64,000 nucleotides of DNA from the NCBI GenBank assembly GCA_016705575.1, contig JADIXX010000001.1:310001-374000 (forward strand), read 5' to 3'. Below, in pieces: positions 6,997 to 15,908 of this stretch (position 1 is the stretch's first letter; every line of letters begins with the position of its first letter). The stretch is from Candidatus Aalborgicola defluviihabitans (GTDB lineage Bacteria > Pseudomonadota > Gammaproteobacteria > Burkholderiales > Burkholderiaceae_C). The translations under genes were made by a program, and so were the position numbers. Under the pieces are notes generated by a model, which saw only the letters and a list, made by a program, of their open reading frames with translations, had not been told where the DNA came from and did no database searches.

Positions 6997-9900
6997 CTAG
7001 CTTCTCCAGTCAGCGCCAACGCGACGCGCGCGCCCCAAGGCTTCCAGCGTTTCCAGAATGCGGGGCAGACTTTTCTTCCAGGGGCCACGGCCTTTGAAGC
7101 TGGCCTCCAGGGCTGACAGTGGCAGGGCGGTGTTGGCGCTGGCTAGCAGTTGGGCCACTGCGCGCACCTGCTCGGGCAGGGTCGCAGGCCAGGCCAGGGT
7201 GGTGCTGGTGGCTGGCGCCATAGCCGTTTTATCGGAATTGTTTAGTGCCAAATCTGCCTGTAGCCCTCGTGGAATATACGCAGGCAGCTCCTTGTTTGAT
7301 AGCGAATCCACCACAACCGGATTTTGAAACTCAGGGCGCAACCAGCGTACCAGACCGGTCTTTTCTTCTGCAGCGCGTCGTGCGTTCAGGGCCACCAGGC
7401 GGATTAGCAACTCTGGCGTGTCGGCAGGCGTGGCGTGCAGGTCGGCCCAACCGTAGGCCTGCAACACCGCTGTGTCCAGTTCGTCGTGCAGTTCTTTGAG
7501 GACGCCTACCAGGCCTTGGGTGTGGATGGCCTTTTCTTTGGCCGTTAGTTCGCGGCCTTCTCTTAAGGCTTCTAGTACGTTGTAGAGGCCGGTCAGGGTT
7601 AGCTTGTCTGCCTTCTTTGCGGGGGACGCCTGCCCCAGCACGCGCTTGCGGTGCGCGTCGATCTGCTCGGCCAGGTGGGCGATGCGGGTGCGTAGGTCGG
7701 GGGTTAGGCCGGTGTCTTCGGTGGGGAAGGGGAAGGTTTCGAAGCAGCGTGATTTGTTGTAGCGTGGGTCGTTGCCCACGCCCAACCGGCCACCCGTAGC
7801 CAACGCCCATTCAACGTGGACGCGACTGGACAAAACGCCCAGCGGAAAGGCATCCGCCGTGGCGATGGCGATCAGCATGTTGTCGGGCAGCACCGAGGCG
7901 GACAGAAACTGGAAGGTGCGGTGTTTGGATGTTTCTACGGTGGCGATGTAGCGGGGTAGGGTGGCGAGTTGCTTGCGCATTTCTTGCCGAGGTTTGCCGA
8001 AGAGCCACCACAGCGCCGCGTAGCCAGCGCCGTCTTTGCTCGTGCCCTTCGCGTCGCGCTCCGGCTTCACGCGTTCCAAAAGCCTTTGGTACACGGCAGG
8101 AAACTGTGTGCGCAGTTGCTCTGCGTTCAAGCCAAATGCGTCTATGACTTTTACCCCTCGCGGTCCGTCGGTCAGGTCGCGGCCATTGCGGTATTCGCGG
8201 ATCACGCGCTCCAGCCCTTGTACGCTTCCAAGTCCCAACGCATGCGCTTCGTCGGGCGTGACGATGAAGCCCGCACCATGCAGCTTGACCCCCGGCGAAG
8301 ACACGTTGGCATTGGCTCGCAGCGCCACAGCCGATGCCACGTTGGCCCCCACGCTCAAATCCGCATGGATCAACCCCGTTTGCTCGTCCAGCGTGACAGC
8401 CACCTCGCCATACTCGCCGGTTTGCTCATCGGCGACCGCGAGCAAACGGCCCTCCAGCGGCGAATTACCAGCCTGAACCACGGTCATCGCAATCCGCACC
8501 GCCGCACCATTGGCCGAGTCCACCCACGGGTGGTCCGCTATGGCGAACACCAGCGACGCACCGCCAGCAGTGGGGTGCGGTTTGTCGCCGACCGATTTCT
8601 GCGCGTTTGGCAGTATGAGGGCGGCGGCAAACTGTGCCCCGCTGCCATCCAACACTGCCTGCACCACCCGCCGGTTAAACGTCTGCCGCAAGCTATTGGT
8701 CGTAATCAACCCCGAGCGCTGCACTAAACCCGCAGCCACTAAAGCAGCGGCATGCCCCCACCAATACATCACAAAATCTGCCGATTCCGGTACATCGCTC
8801 CATACCTTGCGCAAGGTTTCTACATAGCCATCGCCCAGCGCCGCGCGCATGGTCGACGCGCCAATGAACGGCGGATTACCCACAATGAAATCCACCTGCG
8901 GCCACTGCGCCTTGCGCGGGTTCAGATATTTCCACTGCGGCACCTGGGCAGCTTCGTCGGGCACCTGCGCGCCAGTGACAGGGTGGATTTTGAAGGTGGT
9001 GCCGTCCCAACGGGTTAACAGCACGCCATGCGGGTCGTAGGCGGGCTCCAGGTCGTCCCACGCCAGCACCGCGTCGCGGCATTCGATGTTGCCGTAGTTG
9101 TGCACCACCGGCTCGGCCACGGCCTTGTTGCCACGGGTGCGAATGTGCCACTGCAAGTAGCCAATCCACAACACCAGCTCGGCCAGCGCGGCGGCGCGCT
9201 CGTTCAGCTCAATACCGCGCAACTGCTGCAAGGTAACCGTTTCGCCCTCCAGCGCCAGACTGTCTTGCGTTTGACCCAAGGCCTCTAGCTGGTTGAGCAC
9301 CTCGCCTTCCAGCCGCTTCAAGTGTTCCAGCGTCACGTACAAAAAGTTGCCACTGCCACACGCCGGGTCTAACACGCGGGTGGTGCAGAGCTGGTGGTGA
9401 AACTTGTGAACCTCGGCGCGGGCCTCGGCCATTTTGTTGTCATGCGCTTTGCCGCTGAGTTCGGCCGCTTCTTGGGCCAGCACCACGGCAGCGGCTTGGG
9501 CGTTGGCCCATTCCATGCGCAAGGGCTCGATCACGGTGGGCAGCACCAGGCGCTCTACATAGGCACGTGGCGTGTAGTGGGCGCCCAGCGCGTGGCGCTC
9601 GGTGGGGTCCAGCGCGCGCTCCAGCAAGGTGCCAAAAATGGCGGGCTCTACCTCGCGCCAGTTGGCTTGGGCGGCGGCGATGAGTTGGTCGATTTGCTCC
9701 CGATTCAATAGCAAGCTATATCCATCCGACGAGGGCTCCTTGAACAATTTGCCATTGAAGTGCAGCACGGGTGCAGCCAGCGCAGCGCAAAAGCCACCGT
9801 GGTCCATATCGGTCCACAGGATGCGCAGCATCTGCTGTGCTGTTGCGGGCTGGTTGCGGTAGGTTTGCAGCAGTTTTATAAAGCTGCCTTCGGGCAGTAG

Positions 9901-10611
9901 CTCTACATCTTCGGCAAACATACTGAACAGGCAGCGGGTCAAGAATGCGCCCACGTGGTCGGCGCGGTGGCCGCTTTGCTCCAGCGATTTGGCCAGTTTG
10001 GCCAGTTGCCCCGCCACTTCGCGGGTGACGCGGGCGCTGGCGCGGCTGGGGTCCAGGCTGTGCGGGTCGGTCCAGATGGCGCGCAAGGTGGCACGCACCT
10101 CGGGCTTGGCCAAATCGGCCAACTTGATGCGGTGGCTGCGCGGGTCTGGGAACGGGGTGTAGGTGGCGCCGCTTTGGGTGAACTCTGCATACACTTCGAT
10201 GACGTTGCCCACATCGACCACCAGGCAAAAAGGCGGGCGGCCTTCTGGCGCGGGCAGGGCGCGTGCATAGCCCTCGGCCTGTGCGCGGGCACGCATCAGC
10301 GCGTCGTCAAAACCTTTGGTGTGGCCGCCAGTCTTGAGCTTTTTGGCCTCCAGCACAAAGTGCCCCCGCCGGTAACAGTCGATACGCCCTGCGCTGCTGG
10401 AGCCATCACCGTGGTGGAAGGTAATGGGGCGCTCAAACATGTAGTCTTGTGCGGGTGTGGGGTGGGGCGGCGCTACCTGCAGCAGGTCACACAGCTCACG
10501 CACAAAGCTTTGGGCTGTGGACAGCTCTGACGCCGTGACACCGCTCCAGCGTGCGATGAATGTGTTGACGATATTTGCTTGTTGCACCGGCTTTTCTCCC
10601 TTGGGGTGCAT
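6997..10611 (-). CDS. Type IIG (MmeI-like) restriction-modification enzyme
   Basis: A 1204-residue single-chain enzyme. Residues about 20-180 hold a PD-(D/E)xK-type nuclease core (GRID78 ... E88-A-K90). A helical linker follows (about 185-340, LGAHYTPRAYV at 342-352). The amino-methyltransferase has SAM motif I DPACGSGNF (415-423), an IELN motif (468-471) and the N6-adenine catalytic motif NPPF (579-582). The C-terminal third should carry target recognition. This order is that of MmeI/type IIL enzymes, which methylate one strand and cut at a distance, giving host protection and phage defence from one gene. No partner methylase, specificity subunit or transposase adjoins it. The ATG at 10611 was chosen because longer starts would run over the divergent aroC start 35 bases away. 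Two interspersed-repeat copies lie inside the gene. Confidence 0.85.
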   Translation of the reverse strand: MHPKGEKPVQQANIVNTFIARWSGVTASELSTAQSFVRELCDLLQVAPPHPTPAQDYMFERPITFHHGDGSSSAGRIDCYRRGHFVLEAKKLKTGGHTKGFDDALMRARAQAEGYARALPAPEGRPPFCLVVDVGNVIEVYAEFTQSGATYTPFPDPRSHRIKLADLAKPEVRATLRAIWTDPHSLDPSRASARVTREVAGQLAKLAKSLEQSGHRADHVGAFLTRCLFSMFAEDVELLPEGSFIKLLQTYRNQPATAQQMLRILWTDMDHGGFCAALAAPVLHFNGKLFKEPSSDGYSLLLNREQIDQLIAAAQANWREVEPAIFGTLLERALDPTERHALGAHYTPRAYVERLVLPTVIEPLRMEWANAQAAAVVLAQEAAELSGKAHDNKMAEARAEVHKFHHQLCTTRVLDPACGSGNFLYVTLEHLKRLEGEVLNQLEALGQTQDSLALEGETVTLQQLRGIELNERAAALAELVLWIGYLQWHIRTRGNKAVAEPVVHNYGNIECRDAVLAWDDLEPAYDPHGVLLTRWDGTTFKIHPVTGAQVPDEAAQVPQWKYLNPRKAQWPQVDFIVGNPPFIGASTMRAALGDGYVETLRKVWSDVPESADFVMYWWGHAAALVAAGLVQRSGLITTNSLRQTFNRRVVQAVLDGSGAQFAAALILPNAQKSVGDKPHPTAGGASLVFAIADHPWVDSANGAAVRIAMTVVQAGNSPLEGRLLAVADEQTGEYGEVAVTLDEQTGLIHADLSVGANVASAVALRANANVSSPGVKLHGAGFIVTPDEAHALGLGSVQGLERVIREYRNGRDLTDGPRGVKVIDAFGLNAEQLRTQFPAVYQRLLERVKPERDAKGTSKDGAGYAALWWLFGKPRQEMRKQLATLPRYIATVETSKHRTFQFLSASVLPDNMLIAIATADAFPLGVLSSRVHVEWALATGGRLGVGNDPRYNKSRCFETFPFPTEDTGLTPDLRTRIAHLAEQIDAHRKRVLGQASPAKKADKLTLTGLYNVLEALREGRELTAKEKAIHTQGLVGVLKELHDELDTAVLQAYGWADLHATPADTPELLIRLVALNARRAAEEKTGLVRWLRPEFQNPVVVDSLSNKELPAYIPRGLQADLALNNSDKTAMAPATSTTLAWPATLPEQVRAVAQLLASANTALPLSALEASFKGRGPWKKSLPRILETLEALGRARRVGADWRS
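7258..7303 (+). repeat. Interspersed AGCCCTCG repeat, copy A
   Basis: A copy of the ~45-base repeat (TAGCCCTCGTGGAATATACG, then CAGGCAGCT and TTTGATAGC). It lies in the 3' third of the type IIG gene, antisense to it, and keeps the reading frame open (translated as ...NKELPAYIPRGLQ...). GCCTG at 7255 pairs with CAGGC at 7281 to give a local stem. Confidence 0.7.
9703..9740 (-). repeat. Interspersed AGCCCTCG repeat, copy I (diverged)
   Basis: On the coding strand of the type IIG gene the sequence reads AGCCCTCGTCGGATGG followed by a GCTAT-tgAAT tail, matching the repeat's head (AGCCCTCGT) and tail (GCTAT). The middle is diverged. It is in frame (residues KEPSSDGYSLLLN), so the gene stays open. 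This is the least certain member. Confidence 0.45.
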
Positions 10612-10645
10612 GATAGCGACGCGGCGTCGGGGATAATCCCCACCT

Positions 10646-11740
10646 ATGAGCGGCAATACCTTTGGACATCTCTTCGCAGTCACCAACTTTGGTGAATCCC
10701 ACGGCCCGGCCATTGGCTGCGTGATTGACGGCTGTCCGCCGGGCATGGACTTGTGCGAGGCCGACATTCAGGGCGACCTGGACCGCCGCCGCCCCGGCAC
10801 CAGCCGCTTTGTGACCCAGCGCAACGAGCCCGATGCCGTCAAGATCTTGAGCGGCGTCTACCAGGGCAAGACCACTGGCACGCCGATTGCCCTGTTGATC
10901 GAAAACGTCGACCAACGCAGCAAAGACTACGGCAACATTCTGGAAACCTTCCGCCCCGGCCATGCGGATTACACCTACTTTCAGAAATACGGCATTCGCG
11001 ACCCGCGAGGCGGTGGCCGCTCCAGCGCGCGTATGACTGCGCCCATGGTTGCCGCTGGCGCGGTGGCCAAAAAATGGTTGAAGGAAAAGTACGGCACCAC
11101 CTTTAAAGGCTGCATGACGCAAATGGGTGAGCTGTCGATTGCGTTTGAGAGCTGGGACCACGTTTCCCACAACCCCTTCTTTGCCCCGGTGGCCGATGTG
11201 CAGGCGCTGGAAGACTACATGGACAGCATGCGCAAGTCTGGCGACTCGTGCGGTGCACGGATTCGTGTTTGCGCCTCCAACGTGCCGGTGGGTCTGGGCG
11301 AGCCGCTGTTTGACAAGCTGGACTCGGACATTGCCTACGCCATGATGGGCATCAACGCCGTTAAGGGCGTGGAAATAGGCGCCGGCTTTGCCTGCGTGGC
11401 GCAGCGTGGCACCACGCATGGCGATTCGCTCACACCGGCGGGCTTTGCCAGCAACAACGCTGGTGGCGTGCTGGGTGGCATCAGCACCGGGCAAGACCTG
11501 GAGGTGAGTATTGCTGTCAAACCCACCAGCTCCATCATCACGCCGCGCGATTCGATTGATGTGGCCGGCAACGTCACCCAAATCATCACCAAAGGCCGCC
11601 ACGACCCCTGCGTGGGCATCCGGGCCACCCCGATTGCCGAGGCCATGCTGGCCCTGGTGGTGATGGAACACGCCCTGCGCAACCGCGCCCAGTGTGGGGA
11701 TGTGCAGCATGTGCTGCCACCGATTGCAGCCAGTATTTAG
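10646..11740 (+). CDS. aroC: Chorismate synthase
   Basis: A 364-residue FMN-dependent enzyme that converts 5-enolpyruvylshikimate-3-phosphate to chorismate, the last common step to aromatic amino acids and folate. Family signatures are GESHGPAIGCVIDGCPPG (13-30), the FMN-contact motif GGGRSSAR (about 125-132), QRGTTHGDSL near 250, and the C-terminal RHDPCVGIRATPIAEAM. Length is normal and the ATG starts MSGNTFGHLF, as in relatives. It is transcribed away from the type IIG gene and followed, after a repeat-bearing 93-base gap, by aroQ of the same pathway. Confidence 0.97.
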   Translation: MSGNTFGHLFAVTNFGESHGPAIGCVIDGCPPGMDLCEADIQGDLDRRRPGTSRFVTQRNEPDAVKILSGVYQGKTTGTPIALLIENVDQRSKDYGNILETFRPGHADYTYFQKYGIRDPRGGGRSSARMTAPMVAAGAVAKKWLKEKYGTTFKGCMTQMGELSIAFESWDHVSHNPFFAPVADVQALEDYMDSMRKSGDSCGARIRVCASNVPVGLGEPLFDKLDSDIAYAMMGINAVKGVEIGAGFACVAQRGTTHGDSLTPAGFASNNAGGVLGGISTGQDLEVSIAVKPTSSIITPRDSIDVAGNVTQIITKGRHDPCVGIRATPIAEAMLALVVMEHALRNRAQCGDVQHVLPPIAASI

Positions 11741-11748
11741 AGCGAAAT

Positions 11749-11803
11749 GTGCCTCTAGCCCTCGTCTAATATACGTAGACAGCTATAAAAGTAGTAGCAT
11801 TCT
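11749..11803 (+). repeat. Interspersed AGCCCTCG repeat, copy B (intergenic)
   Basis: This intergenic copy between aroC and aroQ is one of the most complete: CTCTAGCCCTCGTCTAATAT, then ACGTAGACAGCTATAAAA and GTAGTAGCA. Inside it GTCTA and TAGAC can pair as a five-base stem. In copy A different bases form an equivalent stem, which hints that structure is kept. Confidence 0.8.
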
Positions 11804-11833
11804 CCAAATCACTGAATTTCACGAAACTCCGCC

Positions 11834-12280
11834 ATGAAAACTGCTTTTGTCCTCAACGGCCCCAACCTCAACCTGCTGGGCACGCGCGAACCGCAGGTGT
11901 ATGGCACACAGACGTTGAATGATGTGCGCCTGTTGTGTGAGCGCGCGTGCGCTGCCAACGGTTTTGCGCTGGAATTTCGCCAGTCCAACCACGAAGGCGA
12001 ATTGGTGGATTGGCTGCATGAAGCCGGCGCGCTGCATGCCAAGGGAAAACTGGCCGGTGTTATCTTGAATGCGGGTGCCTACACGCACACCAGCGTGGCG
12101 TTGCAGGACGCCATCAAAGGCACGGGTATCACGTTGATTGAGCTGCACATCAGCAATGTGCACGCGCGTGAGGCCTTTCGCCACCATTCCTACATTTCGC
12201 CAGCGGCCAAGGCGGTCATGGCGGGCTTTGGGGTCAATGGCTATGCGCTGGCGATTGCCGGTCTGGCCGGAATGCAGTAG
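11834..12280 (+). CDS. aroQ: Type II 3-dehydroquinate dehydratase
   Basis: A 148-residue class II dehydroquinase of the shikimate pathway that forms 3-dehydroshikimate by trans-elimination in a dodecamer. The substrate and catalytic motifs are intact: NGPNLNLLGTREPQVYG with R18 and the catalytic Tyr23, NAGAYTHTSVAL (about 75-86) and ELHISNVHARE with the catalytic His near 100. It lies downstream of aroC on the same strand. The last 40 bases overlap, tail to tail, with the diguanylate cyclase gene. Confidence 0.95.
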   Translation: MKTAFVLNGPNLNLLGTREPQVYGTQTLNDVRLLCERACAANGFALEFRQSNHEGELVDWLHEAGALHAKGKLAGVILNAGAYTHTSVALQDAIKGTGITLIELHISNVHAREAFRHHSYISPAAKAVMAGFGVNGYALAIAGLAGMQ

Positions 12281-13875
12281 CTGCGCTGTCCACCGGCCTG
12301 TTTGGCCTTGTACATGGCGCTGTCGGCAGCCACCTGCAGGTCTTGTGGCGACACGGTGCCATCTCCCAAGGCGATACCAATGGATGCGCCAATGGTGTGC
12401 TGATCGCCATGCAAGGTGATGGGTTTTGCGATGGCATCCAGGCATTTGGTCGCTACGGCAGAGGCAGCTGCCTTTGCATGTTCGCCTGAACCCTGCAGAT
12501 CGGTCAGCAGCAGCACAAATTCGTCACCACCCACTCGGGCCAGGGTATCAGACTCGCGCACCACCTCTGTCAGACGCTGGGCGATTTGCATTAGGGCGGC
12601 ATCACCGGCTTCATGCCCCAACAGGTCGTTGATGGGCTTGAAACGGTCCAGATCCACATAGAGCAATGCCAGCTGGGTCTGGTTGCGACTGGCTCGGGCC
12701 AATGCTTGTGTCAGCCGATCGTTGAGCAGCGCGCGGTTGGGAAGGCCCGTTAGCACGTCGTGGTGTGCCATGTGTTCCATTTTTGCCTGACTGGCCTGTA
12801 ACTTTTCCAGCAGGCGGTTAAAGGCTTCTGTCAGGTGGCCGACTTCATCCTGGCGCACCACTCTCAGGGGTTCCAAGGGGACGTCGCCACGGGTCATGCG
12901 GTCGGCGTGGTCGGCTGCGTGCAGCAGGGGACGAAATACATAGATCAGGAAGCCGCCGGTGATCAGCAAGAAAACCACCATGCTCAGGAAAGTGTTCTTG
13001 GCAACATACTGTTGGGTGCGGCCGATTACCGCAAATGCCTCTGACGAGGGTATGCGGGCTACCACAAACCAACCGGTACTGGGAACGGAAGCCACGGCGG
13101 AAATTTCTTCTACACCCTGGGCGTTGACCGTGATGCCAGTGCCGCGGTAGCCTTGCATAGCGCGGTCGTGCAAGGGGTTGACGCCGTCGGCCGGTGTAGG
13201 CTTAAGCACCATGGCTGGATCGGTGGACGCGACGAATAGCCGGTCGCGGGGGGAAATCAACAGAAAACTGCCGCCCTCACCAACACGGTCGTTCGGGGCA
13301 AAGCTCAGAAAGCCAGTGGCATCCAGGGCCGTCGTGCCGATCAGAATGGCTTGCACCTTGCCGGATGCATCGCGCACTGATACTGCCATGGGGAGGATGG
13401 GTTTTTGAATGACCGGGTCCACCGCCGGTGCGCCGATCGCGATAACGCCATCCCGGGCTACGCGGATGTAGTCGTGGTCGCCATAGTCCAGGCCAGCGCG
13501 CTCGGGGCGCTCTGGGTAATCGGCTACTACCTGGCCGTTGGTGGTGGTGACAACGAAGCCGTCCGAAAAGGATGATTGCAGCGCATGCCGGGAGCCCAAC
13601 CATTCGCGCAATTGGGCAGGGTGGTTCAGCTGGTCCAGCGGCAGCGTGGCCGCCATTTGCTGGAGCAGCTTCTGGCGTTCCAGTATGTTCTGGTCGATGT
13701 CGCGCGCCACATAGTTGGCCAAGGTCAGTTGTTGTGTGGCCATCACCGCACCAACGTCTTCCCGCAGGTACTGCGTCAGCACAAAGGTGCGCGCCAGTGT
13801 TCCTAGCGCAACGAAAACGATGCCCACCAAGATGATGCGCGTGGCAAGGCTACCGATCACCCGTTGAAACTTCAT
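12241..13875 (-). CDS. Membrane diguanylate cyclase with extracytoplasmic sensor, HAMP and GGDEF domains
   Basis: A 544-residue signalling protein. TM1 (about 14-35) is followed by a periplasmic double-Cache-like sensor (36-285), TM2 (about 292-315), a HAMP linker (316-370) and a GGDEF domain ending at about 535. The active-site motif GGDEF is intact (449-453). The product-inhibition I-site RESD sits at 440-443, exactly five residues before it, so the enzyme should make cyclic di-GMP from GTP and be feedback-inhibited. There is no EAL domain. The ligand is unknown; sensors of this shape often bind small carboxylates or amino acids. The 3' end overlaps aroQ by 40 bases on the opposite strand. 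Confidence 0.92.
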   Translation of the reverse strand: MKFQRVIGSLATRIILVGIVFVALGTLARTFVLTQYLREDVGAVMATQQLTLANYVARDIDQNILERQKLLQQMAATLPLDQLNHPAQLREWLGSRHALQSSFSDGFVVTTTNGQVVADYPERPERAGLDYGDHDYIRVARDGVIAIGAPAVDPVIQKPILPMAVSVRDASGKVQAILIGTTALDATGFLSFAPNDRVGEGGSFLLISPRDRLFVASTDPAMVLKPTPADGVNPLHDRAMQGYRGTGITVNAQGVEEISAVASVPSTGWFVVARIPSSEAFAVIGRTQQYVAKNTFLSMVVFLLITGGFLIYVFRPLLHAADHADRMTRGDVPLEPLRVVRQDEVGHLTEAFNRLLEKLQASQAKMEHMAHHDVLTGLPNRALLNDRLTQALARASRNQTQLALLYVDLDRFKPINDLLGHEAGDAALMQIAQRLTEVVRESDTLARVGGDEFVLLLTDLQGSGEHAKAAASAVATKCLDAIAKPITLHGDQHTIGASIGIALGDGTVSPQDLQVAADSAMYKAKQAGGQRSYCIPARPAIASA

Positions 13876-13944
13876 CGAAGAATGATAGTCGAGCGAATTG
13901 ACGCTTGTCAGGTCCAGCTTACCAGCACGCGCGAAATTTTGACG

Positions 13945-15120
13945 TCACCGTGCTACCGCAGCCCGCATCGACCACGCTACATAGCTCAGACAAGCAGCTG
14001 TGAGCGCCAGGCCGACGGCCACACTGGGAAGAATCTGCGCCCAGCCCAGTGTTTCGCCCTTGAGTACCAGCATCATCAGCGTGTTCTGGCTCAGACCCGG
14101 CACCCACAGGTACCACCAGGCCTCGCCGCCGGGGTTGAGCATGCTGATCATGGGCGACAGGGCGACCAGGGTAATGATTAACCCACTGCCGGCCTGCGCC
14201 TCCTTGAAGGTCTTGGAACGAATGGCCAGCGCCATCAATACCGCGCCCAGTCCGGCAGCCAGTGGCAGTTGCAATAGCCAGAACGAAATAACCTCGGGAG
14301 CGCCAAAGCGGAACATGGCCTGCAGGCTGTCACTTTTCAAAAACCACTGTGCCGGGACAAAACTCAGGCTCGATATCAATGCCACCGCCATGCCCAGCGT
14401 GGCCACTGCGCACCACTTGCCCGTCACCAGCGCCAGGTGTTGTACCGGGTTCATCAGCAGCGGCTCCAGCGAACCCCGTTCGCGCTCGCCCGCCGTGCTG
14501 TCCAGGGCGGCAGTCAGCGCGCCGTACAACACCGCCATGATGATGAACATGGGAATGATGGCCGTCATGCGGGTGGCACGGGCCTGAACGCTGGCCAGGT
14601 CGCGCTCCTGCACCTCAACCGGCTGCAACAGGTCGGTGGAAACACCACGCAAGGCCAGGTTTAGCGTGGCACGCTCCCGGTTGAAGCCGGCCATCAGGCG
14701 CTGCAGGGGCGGCAAGCCGGCGCCGGCACGCTGGTTGGCACTGTCGCTTACCAGTTCCACTGTGGGGCGCTCGCCTTCCAGCAGATCGCGCTCAAACGAT
14801 GGTTTGATGACCAGCACCGGCTCCAGCAAGGTGGATGCGTGCAGGCGGGCTTCGTAGTCCGGCGGCGCGGTTTTGATGGTGTACGTCTGTCGCTCCAGGT
14901 AGTTGCGAAGGCTGGGTGCATGTTCCATGCCAGCCACCAGGACCTCGTGCTTTTCTGCGCGGTCTTCCAGCGACGAAATCAGCCCCGATACCGCCAGTAG
15001 CAGCAAGGGCCCCATCAGCACCGCCGGCACCAAGAGTCGTAGCAAGGTGCGGCGGTCGCGCAAGGCGTCCATGATCTCTTTGGCGACAACGATGGCCATG
15101 TTCCGCAAAAACGTTTTCAT
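13945..15120 (-). CDS. ABC-2 type exporter permease (NatB-like)
   Basis: A 391-residue permease. One membrane helix near the N-terminus (about 30-50, LLVPAVLMGPLLLLAVSGLI) is followed by a long extracytoplasmic loop (about 55-180) and five helices to the C-terminus. This is the layout of the NatB/ABC-2 family, which exports Na+ or hydrophobic compounds together with a NatA ATPase. The conserved 'STAGERERGSLEPLL' motif marks the coupling helix region. It is the last gene of a three-gene unit (hydrolase, ATPase, permease) joined by ATGA overlaps. Substrate unknown. Confidence 0.88.
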   Translation of the reverse strand: MKTFLRNMAIVVAKEIMDALRDRRTLLRLLVPAVLMGPLLLLAVSGLISSLEDRAEKHEVLVAGMEHAPSLRNYLERQTYTIKTAPPDYEARLHASTLLEPVLVIKPSFERDLLEGERPTVELVSDSANQRAGAGLPPLQRLMAGFNRERATLNLALRGVSTDLLQPVEVQERDLASVQARATRMTAIIPMFIIMAVLYGALTAALDSTAGERERGSLEPLLMNPVQHLALVTGKWCAVATLGMAVALISSLSFVPAQWFLKSDSLQAMFRFGAPEVISFWLLQLPLAAGLGAVLMALAIRSKTFKEAQAGSGLIITLVALSPMISMLNPGGEAWWYLWVPGLSQNTLMMLVLKGETLGWAQILPSVAVGLALTAACLSYVAWSMRAAVAR

Positions 15121-15908
15121 GGTTGACCTCCTGCTGGCTGGGCTTCAAAGGCCAGCTGGACAAACGCGTCTTCAAAATTGGCTTTACCGGTCTGGGCCAG
15201 CAACTCGTCTACCGTGCCTTCTGCCACGCTGCTCCCATGGGCCATGATCACCACATGCTCACACAGCTGCTGCACCTCCGGCATGATGTGCGTGGAAAAA
15301 ACGATGCACTTGTTGCCCCCTTCGGGCGAACGCAGGTAGCGCAGGGCGTCGCGCAGGGCGCGGGTGGCCAGTACGTCCAGTCCGTTGGTGGGCTCGTCCA
15401 GCACAATGTTGGCCGGGTCGTGCACCAAGGCACGCGCCAGCGCCGTCTTCATGCGCTCGCCCTGGCTGAATCCTTCGGCGCGCCGGTCCAAAATCGAAGC
15501 CATGTCCAGCAAACGCGATAGCTCTTCGGCACGGTCGTTTGCCGCGTCGTGCGCCATGCCCTGCAGGCGGCCAAAATAGACTACGTTTTCCCGTGCGGTG
15601 AGGCGCGGGTACAGACCATGCGCATCACCCAAAATGCCCATGCGAGCCAACGCCGCCCTGGGTTGCTGTGCCACGGTAATGCCATCTACCGAGATGCTGC
15701 CACTGTCGGGTTGGAACAGGGCACCCAACATGCGCAGCGTGGTGGTCTTGCCGGCGCCGTTGGGGCCCAGCAAACCAGTGATACGCCCATTGGGTGCATG
15801 CAGGTTGACGCTGCGCACTGCCTGCACCAACTGCTTGGGTGCGCGACGAAATGGCTTGGCGGTGCCAGGTAGCTCAAACCGCTTGCTGACTTGGTCGATC
15901 TGGATCAT
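15117..15908 (-). CDS. ABC transporter ATP-binding protein (NatA-like)
   Basis: A 263-residue ABC ATPase. Walker A GPNGAGKT is at 48-55, the signature loop is FSQGE (147-151) instead of LSGGQ, Walker B is NIVLDEP with the catalytic Glu at 172, the D-loop is NGLD, and the H-loop His follows FSTH. It drives the NatB-like permease encoded next, to which it is coupled by an ATGA overlap; it is coupled to the upstream hydrolase in the same way. Family NatA/CcmA-type. The degenerate signature is common in this subgroup. Confidence 0.92.
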   Translation of the reverse strand: MIQIDQVSKRFELPGTAKPFRRAPKQLVQAVRSVNLHAPNGRITGLLGPNGAGKTTTLRMLGALFQPDSGSISVDGITVAQQPRAALARMGILGDAHGLYPRLTARENVVYFGRLQGMAHDAANDRAEELSRLLDMASILDRRAEGFSQGERMKTALARALVHDPANIVLDEPTNGLDVLATRALRDALRYLRSPEGGNKCIVFSTHIMPEVQQLCEHVVIMAHGSSVAEGTVDELLAQTGKANFEDAFVQLAFEAQPAGGQP

